Made by a program: the position numbers and the translations under genes. A DNA stretch of 48,296 nt from Zelonia costaricensis (Eukaryota > Euglenozoa > Kinetoplastea > Trypanosomatida > Trypanosomatidae): positions 1 through 48,296 of the forward strand of contig JASAOO010003370.1 in the NCBI GenBank assembly GCA_030849075.1, given 5' to 3'. How positions within the stretch are numbered: the first letter of the stretch is position 1; every line of letters begins with the position of its first letter. Below the pieces are notes generated by a model. It was not told where the DNA came from and did no database searches. It saw nothing but the letters and a program-made list of their open reading frames with translations. Shown here in pieces: positions 10,414 through 20,533 of this stretch.

Positions 10414-10815
10414 TTGCGTGTCACCGCCGACACCGTCTTGTGCACCGCCCCCCGTCCCCCCCCCGACAGTCGGAAAAAGACGAACAGGAGAAGCTGAGAG
10501 CACGCAAGGGCGCAGCGCTTTTCTTTCCAAGAACACGTGCAATGAGTGTCTGCATCGCACACGTCACACCAGTCTTTGCCGCACTGTCAGAGGAGAAGAT
10601 GGCCGAAGGCGCTACGGCAGATGTGCGAAGAAACACGGCACAATGCTCTTACACGCCCGACTGCCACCCACACCGTGGAACTCAGCCGAGTGACAACGCG
10701 CAGTGGCACACCAGCGGCAAGAAAAGAAAAGAAGACGAGCTGGACACGCGCGCCGGCTACGGACTCCCTTGCGAAGCCCACACCCACGACGCCAGCATCT
10801 CCAGCAACACCCCGG

Positions 10816-13800
10816 TCACACAATGGGACTGGAGCTCCGAATGCTTGGGAGTTCGTAGTTGCTCGTCACCTCCTCGTCATCCCCGTCATCCGCGGCCGCG
10901 TCTTCCTCGACGTTGTGCAGCATCGTCAGCTGCAACTGCAGCTGCTGCCCGAACTCCAGCTTTGACTCGTACGATTGCATGCGCAAGACGCGCTCCTCTG
11001 TCAGCGCCTGCAGCGCCTCCTCGAGGGCTGCCAGGTACTCGCTGCTCTCCCTCGCCACCGCCTCCACCTCATCCGAGAGTCCGTCCTTCTCGCGGCGAAG
11101 ACGCTCGATGCTACCGAGGTGGTGAAGCAGCAACTGGCGCAGCGCCTCGCCTGCAACGTCGCCGTCGTGCGGAAACGCCTTGGTGAGCGCCTGCGCGTTG
11201 CGCCCCTCCTCCACACTCGCCACCGAGGCGGAGGTCGAGGCAGTGTCGGTTGCGTCGTCGGCGTGGGCCCGACGGCGTGCCTGCGCGGCGGCGAGCAGGT
11301 GGGGCAGCAGCTCGTGCAGCACGTCTATCCCATCGCGCAGCCGCTCCCGCTCCGCCGTGACGACGGCCATGTCCCGCCGGTGCGCCTCGGTTTCGGCCGC
11401 GTGTGTGGCTCGCAGCTGCATGCACGCATGCTCCTTCTCCACGACGGTTTGCGAAAGACGCAGCTCATGTGTGCGCGAGGTGTCGAGCAGCTCCATGCAC
11501 TCCTCCAGCTTCTCTAGCGTTTCGGTGTAGGCAGCGCTCGCCTCCTCCACCTCGCCCGTCAGTATCGCCGCGTGCGCCTGGGCCCCATCGAGCTCTGCCT
11601 TTGTTTCCTGCACGGTGCCAGTGAGCCGCTGCACCTCCTCCTGCAGCTCCACCACCTGCTTGACGTGCTCTCGCATGGCCTCGTCCTGCGCCGTCACGCG
11701 GGCAAGGCAGACATTCATCGCCCCTCGCACCTCGGCCTCTGAGGCCTCCCACGCCTCACGGTCGTCGTCGTGCTTGCGCCGCAGCTCGTACATCTCCTCC
11801 TCCGAGGCAAAGAGGCGGTCGCGCAGCTCGCGCTCGCTCTCCCGAGCTTCGGTGAGCAGCGCAGTGAACTCCTCCAGCCGCTCCAGGCTATCCGTGCACT
11901 CTCGCCGTGCAGCGGCGGCGTCCGCCGCCTGCAGGCCCACGACCGCACGCCAGAGCTTCACGCCAGCCGCCTCGCGCTCTCGCAGCATCGACAGCCGTTC
12001 CTCCAGCGCCACCTGCTGCACCACCGCACGCGCCAACCCCTCCCCCAGCACGAGTCGCTCCTCAGCTCGCGAGGCGGTGGCCGCCAGCGACGGGTCGATG
12101 AGAACTCCGTCGTTCACGACGCGGTGGAAGAGGGCCCACGTGGCGGGGAAGGGGTACTCAGCCAGCCGATCCTTCAACTCTCCCGTCTCTACGTCTGCGT
12201 TGTGCTCCACGCAGAAATCCACGTGCAGACTGCCGACCATAAACCCCACGTGCTGTACATGATCAACGTTTATGTGGCAGGCGCGGCTACAGTCCAGTCG
12301 CAGGCGCCACCGCAACTCCGCCTCGCACGCATTCACGACGAAATGCCACGCATCGCCCTCCAGGATGCGGTGAACATACGAGCGCTTCACGGGCCGCCCC
12401 GGCACACAGTTGTCACGGCGCTCGTCATACCAACGGAGTTCCTCCAGAGCTTCGGACACGGCCGAAAGTGCAGCCTGCGCCTCCTCCTCCGCCAGCGCCC
12501 GTCTCGCCACCTCACTACGGAGTGACTCCAACTCCACCGCCCGGCCGCGACGCAGCGCAACCTCGTCTCGGAGCATGACTCTGTCGCGCTCCGCCGCAGC
12601 CCTCGTCACGTTCAGAGCCTCCGTCTTCTCACCCAGCGCCGACTCCAGCTCCAAGCGCAGCTCCGCAGCAAGCGCCGCCTCCTCCTCATAACGCCGGAGC
12701 ACCTCCTGGAGCGCCTCCGTCTCCGCTACGTGCTCCGCTACAGCATCCGCATATTCGTCGACAGCAGCCTGCTGCCCCTCCTGCGCGTCCGCGAGCTCCT
12801 GGCGCAGCGCAGCCATCTCCGCCTCCTGCTCCGCCACCTGCTCGCGCAGCGCCTGCAGCGCCACGCTCTCGTCACCTGGCTGTGCGGCCCCGTTCGCGTC
12901 CGCGCCACCGCGCTGCGTCTTCGCAAGCTCCCGCTGCAGTGCCTCCACAGCCTCGTCGCGCGCACACAGCTCCGCAAGCGCCGCGTCAAGCCCTGTCTTC
13001 GCGCCGTGACGGTCCGCATACAGGGCGTGCATCAGCGGGTAGTCGTACTCCTCCACGCGCTCCGCGATCTCCCGCTCGCTCACGTCGCGGTTGTGCCGCA
13101 CAGAGAAGTCCACGTGCAGACTCCCCAGGCGGAACGACACAGCAACAATCGCGTCGCGCGGCACGTGGCACGCATGCGCCGCGTCGCTGCTGAACGCCTC
13201 CTTCAGCGCCTCCGCGCGCTCCGCAACAACCACGCCCCACTCCTCGCCCTCGAACTCCTTGTGGTGGCGCGTCACAGTCGTCGGCTTCGTCGCGTCGTAG
13301 TTGCGCCGGCGCTCGTCGTGGTACTGCAGCTCCGCGATCGCACGGCGCGCAGCACGCAGCTCCTCGCCACCATCGCCACTCGCCGCAGGCACAGCTTCCG
13401 CCGGTGCACGCGCACCATCGCCGCGCTGCTCCGCAACCCGCTCGCGAAGCACCTCCGCCTCGGCCTCATGCTGCGCCACCGCGTCCGCGTGCTCCTCCAC
13501 TGCCGCCCGGTGCGCAGCGCGCGCGTCCTCCAGCTGCCGCCGCAGCGCCTGCACCTCCGCATCGCGGCCGCGCGGCGTCACACCGGACACCGCTTCCGGC
13601 TGCTCGCTGCCCTGCGCGTCCGCGAGCTCCTGGCGCAGCGCAGCCATCACCGCCTCCTGCTCCGCCACCTGCTGCTGAGCAGCGCGCAAGGCGATGTGCC
13701 GCTCGTGGAGCTCCTCTTGCAGGTTTGTGAGGTGGAGGACGTATGCCTGCACTGCCTGCTGTGCCTCGTGGGCAGCGTCGCGGGTTCCCTGGACCTCCAC

Positions 13801-15210
13801 CTGGAGCTGCTGTGCCTGCTCCTGAAGTCGCTGCGCGCGTTGCTGTGCTTCGCGTGCACCTTCTTGCGCGGCGGCACGTTCGCGCTCAGCATCGGCGCAC
13901 CGGCGTTGCATGTCGCGGAGCTCCTGCCGCAGTGCCGCGGCGGTCACGGCATCGTCGAAGGCGTGCTGGTGGGCCGGCGGAGTCGTCAGGGGGGTCGACA
14001 GTTTGTGTTGAGGCCCCTTCGTCGTCGGGGAGGGCGGGGCAGCCGCAGGCGGGGGTGCCGCGCTAGGTGTGTTGGAGACGGTTACTCCGGACGCAGTTTC
14101 GTCGAGGGGTTCGTCGCTGACAGAGAGCGGCGGTGGCGGCGAGCCGAGGCGGTCGCGGCGAGGGCTGATCACGACGGCGGAGGCGGCCTCACGGCTCTGA
14201 CGGAGGAGCGCGCGGAGGCGCCGCAGCTCCGCATCCTGCTCCGCGTTTTCGTGTTGGAGGGTCTCGTAGGCGACCTGCGTCGTTGCCCACTTGTCGTCCA
14301 CAGTGTGTGAACGTGGCGCGTGCAACTGAACCTCGTGTGCGGCTGCGAGCACGCCGGAAGGAGACGTAGAACACGCAGGAGTCGGCGACACGCTTAGTGT
14401 GGCCGGCGGCGGCGATGACGGCGGTGACGATCCTGCAAAACTGCTTCGTCTACGCGGCAGCTGCTCTGTCATCGCGTGCGCCCACGAGCGTGGAAGCGTG
14501 GCCGCCGATGTGTCGTGTGCAGTCATGGTGCCGGTGGAGATCAGAGGGAGAAGCGGAGGCGGCGGTCGCGCCATATCGGCGTTGCGCGTGGGCGGCTGCT
14601 CGATGGCAGCGTCCGCCGGTGGGACGCTCGGGCGCGCCTGGAGCAGTGCCAAGTTCTCCTCCTCCAGTGCCTCGGTGAGGAGCTGCCGCTGCGCCAGGTG
14701 ATGGCGTAGCCGAAGGTTGTCGCCTCGCTGGGCATCGATGGTGCAGTGCAGCTCCTCCACGTACGCCTGCGACTCCTGCTGCGCCTCGTCCGCCGCGGCG
14801 AGCTGGCGCTGCAGACGGTGAAGCTCCTTTTCCATCCTCGCAAGCTCGCCCTCCGTAGCTGCAGCGACGGCAGTGGCGCGGCGCGGGGATGCAGGGCGTC
14901 GCCGCGTGGCGATAGACAGCGGCGCCGGCGACTGCGGGAGCTGCTGGGCAGCATCGACCGGATGGCCCTCCCGGCCGCTCGAACCTGGTCGTGTGCCAGA
15001 GGCTGGCGTACTAGGGCGGGGTGCCGGGGAGTCCACCCTGTGCTCTTGCCTACTCCCACGGCCCACGACGGTCGCCGACGGCCCCCGCGCGCTGCCGGAG
15101 CCGCGGCCCCGTGCGGAGCCTCGCGGCGTTATGACCAGGGGCGACGCGCGCGGCCGCAGAAGGTGCGACCGCGGGGTCGCGGTGCTTGACCCACCACGGG
15201 ACGAACGCAT
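10816..15210 (-). CDS. Giant coiled-coil protein with two FAZ1-like globular domains, paralogue of its downstream neighbour (1464 aa)
   Basis: The first ~110 residues are Ser/Arg/Pro/Gly-rich and basic. Coiled coil follows at about 115-195, then a proline/serine-rich linker to about 420, then near-continuous coiled coil to 1440 and an acidic tail (DDGDDEE). Two copies of a ~95-residue globular module sit in the coil at about 637-735 and 932-1030. Both contain GSLHVDF, a histidine-asparagine turn and an aromatic-Pro segment (YDYPLMHAL or YPFPATWAL), and both are preceded by a DER motif (YHDERR, WYDERR). The coil phrase MAALRQELADAQ occurs twice, near 522 and 799. The C-terminus carries (C/Y)T(D/E)(S/T)LE(R/K)LEE at about 1105 and 1228 and a weaker relative near 1391. 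Domain order and spacing match the 1658-residue neighbour, so the two probably arose by tandem duplication. A flagellar attachment zone or cytoskeletal role is inferred. The ATG at 15210 is the first Met; the stop is TGA. Confidence 0.87.
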   Translation of the reverse strand: MRSSRGGSSTATPRSHLLRPRASPLVITPRGSARGRGSGSARGPSATVVGRGSRQEHRVDSPAPRPSTPASGTRPGSSGREGHPVDAAQQLPQSPAPLSIATRRRPASPRRATAVAAATEGELARMEKELHRLQRQLAAADEAQQESQAYVEELHCTIDAQRGDNLRLRHHLAQRQLLTEALEEENLALLQARPSVPPADAAIEQPPTRNADMARPPPPLLPLISTGTMTAHDTSAATLPRSWAHAMTEQLPRRRSSFAGSSPPSSPPPATLSVSPTPACSTSPSGVLAAAHEVQLHAPRSHTVDDKWATTQVAYETLQHENAEQDAELRRLRALLRQSREAASAVVISPRRDRLGSPPPPLSVSDEPLDETASGVTVSNTPSAAPPPAAAPPSPTTKGPQHKLSTPLTTPPAHQHAFDDAVTAAALRQELRDMQRRCADAERERAAAQEGAREAQQRAQRLQEQAQQLQVEVQGTRDAAHEAQQAVQAYVLHLTNLQEELHERHIALRAAQQQVAEQEAVMAALRQELADAQGSEQPEAVSGVTPRGRDAEVQALRRQLEDARAAHRAAVEEHADAVAQHEAEAEVLRERVAEQRGDGARAPAEAVPAASGDGGEELRAARRAIAELQYHDERRRNYDATKPTTVTRHHKEFEGEEWGVVVAERAEALKEAFSSDAAHACHVPRDAIVAVSFRLGSLHVDFSVRHNRDVSEREIAERVEEYDYPLMHALYADRHGAKTGLDAALAELCARDEAVEALQRELAKTQRGGADANGAAQPGDESVALQALREQVAEQEAEMAALRQELADAQEGQQAAVDEYADAVAEHVAETEALQEVLRRYEEEAALAAELRLELESALGEKTEALNVTRAAAERDRVMLRDEVALRRGRAVELESLRSEVARRALAEEEAQAALSAVSEALEELRWYDERRDNCVPGRPVKRSYVHRILEGDAWHFVVNACEAELRWRLRLDCSRACHINVDHVQHVGFMVGSLHVDFCVEHNADVETGELKDRLAEYPFPATWALFHRVVNDGVLIDPSLAATASRAEERLVLGEGLARAVVQQVALEERLSMLREREAAGVKLWRAVVGLQAADAAAARRECTDSLERLEEFTALLTEARESERELRDRLFASEEEMYELRRKHDDDREAWEASEAEVRGAMNVCLARVTAQDEAMREHVKQVVELQEEVQRLTGTVQETKAELDGAQAHAAILTGEVEEASAAYTETLEKLEECMELLDTSRTHELRLSQTVVEKEHACMQLRATHAAETEAHRRDMAVVTAERERLRDGIDVLHELLPHLLAAAQARRRAHADDATDTASTSASVASVEEGRNAQALTKAFPHDGDVAGEALRQLLLHHLGSIERLRREKDGLSDEVEAVARESSEYLAALEEALQALTEERVLRMQSYESKLEFGQQLQLQLTMLHNVEEDAAADDGDDEEVTSNYELPSIRSSSPIV

Positions 15211-15228
15211 GCGTTCTGCACGTCGCGC

Positions 15229-15258
15229 TGTGCGTGTGTGTGCGTGTGTGTGTGTGTG
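15229..15258. repeat. GT-rich microsatellite upstream of the 1464-aa gene
   Basis: An imperfect TG tract on the plus strand begins only about 20 bp upstream of the start codon at 15210. It would appear as (CA)n in the 5' leader or splice region. Confidence 0.9.
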
Positions 15259-17814
15259 CCCAGGTGCACTGAATCCGTGTGTTCTACGATAGTTTTAAAA
15301 AGGCGCGAGTGGAGTGCCTCTGCGCCCCAGGCTTGCTACTACCGAGATACGCCGATCCCCCCCCCCCCGACAGTGCACGGCGAAACCCACACAACAAAAG
15401 AAGAAAAAGAGAGAGAAGTTCGCTTGCGTGACGACACACCCCGACACGTCCGTCTCCGCGGTGCCCCAGGGCTGTCCAGCAGAGCGGTGGACAGCGACGG
15501 CCCGAAGGGAAGTCGAATGGGGGTGGGGGGGGAGGGACTGTCCGATTAGGCGGGAGGAGAAGAGGGGGTTTGTCGCGTCAAATCTCGCGTGTGCCTCTCC
15601 CTTCAGAAATGTTACACGTACACGTCGACGTACACACAAACACAGCAAACACGTCCTCTCCTGAGCCGACGACAGGGGCAGCTACCTTTCCTGGGCGTGC
15701 GCTTCCTCCCCCCCTTCTTCTAGCGGCAGCTGGGCAAGAAGGTGGGGAGCGGTCGAAGAAGGAAACAAAAACTGGGAATCTACGTTCGGATGGTTCTATG
15801 CGCGTGTATGCGGAGGTGCGTCGACTCCCCGAGACCAGCGTGTATATGCTTGTGTGTGTGTGTGCGTGTGAGGGCACGCGCACTCGCACCAGCAATCACA
15901 AGGGGGGGAGGTTTCAACACACGAGCTGCTGCGCGTCGTGTGCGAGTCTCACAATAGCTCGAGTATCCTGCACGTAGATGGAAAAGACAAGAAAGAGAAA
16001 ACAAGAGGCGACAAACCGGCGTGCAGGTGCGGCCGAAATCGGCCAAACCACCCGTGGCGAGCACGTGGTGGAATCACTCCAAACGTGGACCGCAGCCACG
16101 CAACTGCGAAGTGGAGGAGAGGCGAGGCAGGAGGACAGGCGTCGGCGTGCGATGCCGCGCACAAACGTACGACAAAGGTAGTTCCTTTAAAAATCGGTCA
16201 ACAGAAAAGATGTGGAAGGAGAAGGGCCGCCTGGTTGCTAGGCGTACGTGCCAGCTGCAGGCCCCCCGCGTTTCTGCTGGAGAGCCCAGCGCCGCACCGT
16301 CACGGAGAATCGGAGCAAAAAAAAAAACAAAAAAAAAGGAGAAGCGGCCGCGGCGGAGGCGTCTGCGAAGTCCCTGGCTAAGTGGGCTTCGAAATTAGAG
16401 TCAGGAGGGGGAGGCTGAGGGGGCGCCGGCTTCAGTCGGCCGGGGGGGGGGAGCGGCGGACAACGTGGGAGCGGTCAACTAGGGAAGAAACAGAAAGAGG
16501 ACAGCGCAGCCGCTTTCTCTCTCTCTTCTTCGTAACTCTCCTTTGCTCGCTTGCTGCTCGTGTTGTGTAGGCGCGTGTGTCGCTCTACCAGTGCGAAGAG
16601 TGCACCAGCAACTGCAGCGTGCACACCTCCGGTTGGTGCACTTCGAAGCACGGAGACGCACGCGCTGGGCAGACGGTATAGGAAAAACACGCACTGAGGG
16701 CCGCTACAGCGTTTGTGTGTTCTTGCGAGGCGGCTGCACACGAGACGCGACCGCGTCAAGCTGGCAGTCGGACAAGATCTCTGCGACGCGCCGCCTTTGC
16801 TGCAGATGATGATTTGGTATTCCAATTCCTTCTTGTTGTTTCGAGTCGCGCTGGAGTCGTCCGTCCGCGACGATTGGAAGGGAGTAGCGGCTTCGGGGTG
16901 CGGCGTCACACAACCGCACGCACAGGGAGAGCGAGAGATGCTCGATGGCACACTGCTGTGGCGCAGCGCTGGGGAGGGAGGCGGGCAGGGGGGCCTCGAC
17001 GAGAAGGTGCACAGCCCGAAGGCGTAAAGAGGCAAGGGGCGGCGAGCGCAAGAGTTCCTCGAGTCAGCGCCGGCTTTATGGATTCGACGTCGAGCAGGTT
17101 AAACCGAAGTGCTGCGGAGTTGGCGCCGGCGTAGCTGTGTCCGGGGTGGGGAGGGGGGAGGAAGAGGATGGCCCACAGTGTGCAGCGCCTGAACACAGAC
17201 GCGCGCGCACACACAGAAAGAGAGAACTACGATCACACCCGCACACTTACACGTACACTTGAGGACACGCGAAACTCGATCGTGCGACAACCACAAGCTG
17301 GGGGGGGGGGGGAAACGGGGAAAGTCAAAGAAGCGAGGGGAGGTGGGAGGAGGAGGAGGGAGGAGTTATCTACGAGCGATGCCGCCACACACACCCACAC
17401 ACACACGAGAGACAAAAAAGATAAAAGCACAAGAGAAGCGCAGTGAGGCGCGGCGCGGAGGAGCAGCAGTGAGTGCAAGCGGAGGAAGAGCGCGGTGGTG
17501 GTGGTGGGAGGTGGTCGTGTTGATGACACAGAGAAGACCTAAATGGGGGGAGGGGTGGAGGCTGGAATAGTGGTGTGCTGGTGCGTCGCTGCACGTGAAG
17601 GCAGCACCTGTGGTGGTGTGCAGGGGAGAGTGGGCAAGGTGGACGAACAGAGTGGAGCGCCTCCTCGTCGAGCCCGGCTTCAATGATGGACGCCAAAAAC
17701 AAGAGAAACGACAATGTCAAGCGAACGAAAGGAAGTAAGCGGGTGACACGGACGCAACGCGGCACCTGCGCGGTGTCACAGAGCTCGTGGATGGGATTCT
17801 GTGTGCGTATGTGA

Positions 17815-17843
17815 GTGTGTGTGTGTGTGTGTGTGCGTGTGTG
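17815..17843. repeat. (TG)n microsatellite
   Basis: A near-perfect TG tract on the plus strand in the presumed 3' UTR of the MidA-type methyltransferase gene. Confidence 0.95.
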
Positions 17844-18501
17844 CTCACGCCGATGCGGCATATGCACGATAAAGGACAAGACGAAAAGATGTTAAGGGGA
17901 GGTCGAGGGAGAAGCTGCCAAGAGAGGTTGTACTCCGGCATTGTGGAAGACGCAGCGCAGCGCACGGCTACAGCACTCACGCCTGCCTGACCGATCCTTC
18001 TTCTGGCCCCCATCCACCCCACCCCCACCCCGTATTCGAGCGCCCGCTGCTTCTCATACGGCACGGAGAGCGTCTCGCCCTCTTCGCGTAGCCCGTCCAG
18101 CGGTGCGCACGGTGGGAAGGTGCCGAGCTCTGCAAGTGGCGGAGAAGCACACAGCGATGTGTCGTCGTCACAGACCCGTTACGTGCTGCTTTGCTGGGGT
18201 TCGTAGTGCTATGTGGAGAAGGTGAACACCGCGCTCGAGCGCGCACGCAAATTCGCTTCCACAACGGTAAACTTGGGAAACAGAAACACGCACGCACAAC
18301 AGAAAACAAAACTCAGAAAGAGGCACCCCACATCGAGGAGGCGGTGCGACCAGGGTGGAGGGGGGGAGGGGGAAGGAGAAGGGCGCCTCGGCGCCTCTGC
18401 GCCGATGCGTGGCGGAGAGCACGTGCGATGCGCCCTGTCGGCAGCGCATGCGTCGCCACCGGGCCCGCTGCTCGGCCCTTTCCCCCCCCCCTCCACACAC
18501 C

Positions 18502-20478
18502 CTACAGCTCGGGTGGATGGTGCGAGGTGAAGACGTGGAAGGGCTGGAAGTCCTCGAGCAAGGGATTGAAGCCGCTCCGCGTCGTAAAGAGGGCTGTCTT
18601 GTCGCCGCCGTACGTCTGCCAGAAGACCGGGTGCCGCATCGACGCAACCTCCTTCTGCGGCCCACAGATACGGCCGTAGATGGTGGTGAGGTGCGTGAAG
18701 TCGGTTGGGAAGCAGATGTCCATCATGCCGGCATTCGCGTGAAGGGCATCGGCGGGCCGCCGGAGGTAGATGTCCTTGGCCACGCGCACCTTCATCTGGA
18801 GCACGGGTCCGTTGACGCCCGGCAGCGCCTGGCGCACCTCGGCCCAGTCCGCAGCGAAGAGGTGGTGCCGTGGGAAGTACTGTGCCAGGGTCTCCAGGAA
18901 CAGCATCTGCACTGTCGGCAGCCAGGCCGTGTGCAGCGGGCTCACGATGTACGCCATCTTCGTCAAGATGGCGATGGAGCTGTCCGCCTGGTTCGGCTCG
19001 ATGCTGCGCCGCCGGGGCGGATCGATGGTCTCGCGGCCGTCCGTGACACACAGGACCTTGAGGTTGTGGAAGGACTCCTCCTGCATCCAGTTCAGGTAGC
19101 GCAGGTAGCGCAGCAGCACCGGGTCCTGCAGGCCATAGTACCGCTCATGCGCCGTGCTGAGGTTGTCGTGCTGCTGGAAGCCGAACCAGTGCTCACTCAC
19201 GACGGCGTCCTGATCCCACAGTATACAGTCGTGCGGCATGCCAGAGAGCAGCTCCACCGCCAGCACCACGCACCGCCGCTTCTCCACCTGCCGCCAGTTC
19301 AAGATGGACAGGTGGTGGATGTTGACGTGATGGTAGTGGTGGATGAGCTTGTTGCGCAGTACCGGGATAAGGTGCGGGTTCTGCTCAATCACGTGGTACT
19401 CGCAGCGGGCGTACAGCGCAGGGAAGTGCTCGGCGAGGTAGTCGAGCAGCGAGAGCGCCAGGGCGCCGGTGCCGGCCCCGACGTCGTACACGATGAGGGG
19501 CTCCCGCGGGTCGAACTTCGCGCGGTGTGTCGTGACCAAGTACTCGGCCAGCACCCACCCATAGTAGGGCTGGAAAAGCTGCGTTGGCGTCACGAACCCG
19601 GGCGTCGACTCGTGTATCTTGGCCACGTAGCGTTCGTAGTCGTGCTGGTTGCGGAGCGAGGCAAACGGGATGGGATCGAAGTAGCCCGTCGTCATGAGCT
19701 GGCGGTACTTGCGGAAGAGCTTCGGGTAGTAGCCCCACTTGTGGTGGTACAGCGCAAAGTGGATGTAGTCACGCATGATCAGGAGGGAGCCGAGGGACGG
19801 GTGGTCGGCGACAGCGCCGCCCTCAAAGACGAGCATGTCTTCGAATAGCTTGCGCTGCCGCTCGACCCGCTTCTCCTCCAGCAGCGCCGCGAGTTCGTTC
19901 AACCGCGCCTCGCTCATCACATCGCGCGCAGAGGACACCACGACGGGGGCCCCGCTGCTGCTGCCGATGGTGTGGCCCATGCCCTGGCCACGATTCGCCT
20001 GCACGGCTGCCCCCGTTGCCGAGGCCGAACTCAGCGCGTGCGTGCCATCCGTGCCGTCTCCAGACGGGTGCATCATAATGGAGCTCGCGGTGTCCTCCTC
20101 GGCCCCAATCGCCGCGGCCGGCGTCGCCGTCGCGTCCTGCGACGTTGGCGCTGACGAGGCTGCGCCTGGTGCTGCCTGCTCGTCCGCGGCGGCCGGCGCG
20201 GGCGCTGCGAGAGATGCCGACGCAGGTGTCCCGGGCGACGGCGAGTGCAGCGGGCGAGTGCGCAGGAGGAGCCCCGCTGCCGGCTCCACCGCCTTACCCC
20301 GCAGCCACCGCTGCTCCAGCCGCCCGTCGTGAGACTCGGTGTCTGCACGGTATACACGGAGCGGTGCGGCGTGGGTTGCGTGCGGTGCGGTGACCGTCGC
20401 AGCACCAGTGGAAGCCGGGACGACGAATCGTCGCGACCGCTGCGGTGGCCCGCGACGCAGGGGAGCTCCGAGGCGCAT
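18502..20478 (-). CDS. NDUFAF7: MidA/NDUFAF7-type SAM-dependent methyltransferase, probably mitochondrial (658 aa)
   Basis: The NDUFAF7/MidA family methylates an arginine of a complex I subunit in mitochondria in other eukaryotes. Here residues about 235-640 carry the family core: the SAM-binding glycine motif VYDVGAGTGALALS at about 331-344, a following acidic-loop region (YHVIEQNPHL), and the NWRQVEKRRCVVLAVELL segment. The start chosen is the ATG at 20478. Its first 18 residues (MRLGAPLRRGPPQRSRRF) are Arg-rich with no acidic residue, like a mitochondrial presequence, and a clean splice acceptor lies 33 nt upstream. A longer frame exists to 20640, but it begins at TTG and crosses that acceptor. 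Residues about 75-225 are an Ala/Ser/Pro-rich insertion absent from usual ~440-residue homologues. The stop is TAG. Family call is firm; substrate is by homology only. Confidence 0.88.
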   Translation of the reverse strand: MRLGAPLRRGPPQRSRRFVVPASTGAATVTAPHATHAAPLRVYRADTESHDGRLEQRWLRGKAVEPAAGLLLRTRPLHSPSPGTPASASLAAPAPAAADEQAAPGAASSAPTSQDATATPAAAIGAEEDTASSIMMHPSGDGTDGTHALSSASATGAAVQANRGQGMGHTIGSSSGAPVVVSSARDVMSEARLNELAALLEEKRVERQRKLFEDMLVFEGGAVADHPSLGSLLIMRDYIHFALYHHKWGYYPKLFRKYRQLMTTGYFDPIPFASLRNQHDYERYVAKIHESTPGFVTPTQLFQPYYGWVLAEYLVTTHRAKFDPREPLIVYDVGAGTGALALSLLDYLAEHFPALYARCEYHVIEQNPHLIPVLRNKLIHHYHHVNIHHLSILNWRQVEKRRCVVLAVELLSGMPHDCILWDQDAVVSEHWFGFQQHDNLSTAHERYYGLQDPVLLRYLRYLNWMQEESFHNLKVLCVTDGRETIDPPRRRSIEPNQADSSIAILTKMAYIVSPLHTAWLPTVQMLFLETLAQYFPRHHLFAADWAEVRQALPGVNGPVLQMKVRVAKDIYLRRPADALHANAGMMDICFPTDFTHLTTIYGRICGPQKEVASMRHPVFWQTYGGDKTALFTTRSGFNPLLEDFQPFHVFTSHHPPEL

Positions 20479-20511
20479 CTGGAACGCGCGACTGCCTTCT
20501 GCTTTTGAGTG

Positions 20512-20533
20512 CTGGGAGGGGAGGGGAGGGGCG
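20512..20533 (-). promoter_or_regulatory. Predicted trans-splice acceptor for the MidA-type gene
   Basis: On the minus strand an almost pure C/T tract (complement of 20514-20533) ends in CAG, with the AG at 20513-20512. That leaves a 33-nt leader before the ATG at 20478. This is the clearest reason to reject the longer frame. Confidence 0.65.

Larger units (their letters stand above)
6831..10815. other. 4-kb spacer between the two large coiled-coil genes
   Basis: No gene is supported here. The spacer contains a GGGA-repeat tract with a nearby N (7243), long GT tracts at 8156-8185, 9928-9957 and 10380-10413, and a GGGT-repeat at 9776-9794. Open frames on both strands read as Ser/Pro/Arg/Leu low complexity. 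It should comprise the 3' UTR of the 1464-residue gene and the 5' UTR and splice signals of the 1658-residue gene. Confidence 0.6.
15211..18501. other. 3.3-kb spacer with no supported gene
   Basis: This covers the region between the MidA-type methyltransferase stop and the 1464-residue gene start. It contains GT tracts near 15229-15258 and 17815-17843, homopolymer A and G runs (16318-16337, 17301-17312) and long purine-rich stretches (17325-17365) that become pyrimidine tracts in the sense strand. Short open frames are compositionally non-coding. Confidence 0.6.

Noticed and set aside
12730..14310. 526-residue plus-strand open frame
   Set aside because: It is a shadow of the 1464-aa coiled-coil gene on the opposite strand, with repetitive Leu/Arg/Val composition.
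18355..19848. 497-residue plus-strand open frame
   Set aside because: It is antisense to the MidA-type methyltransferase, whose SAM motif and conserved segments clearly define the minus frame.
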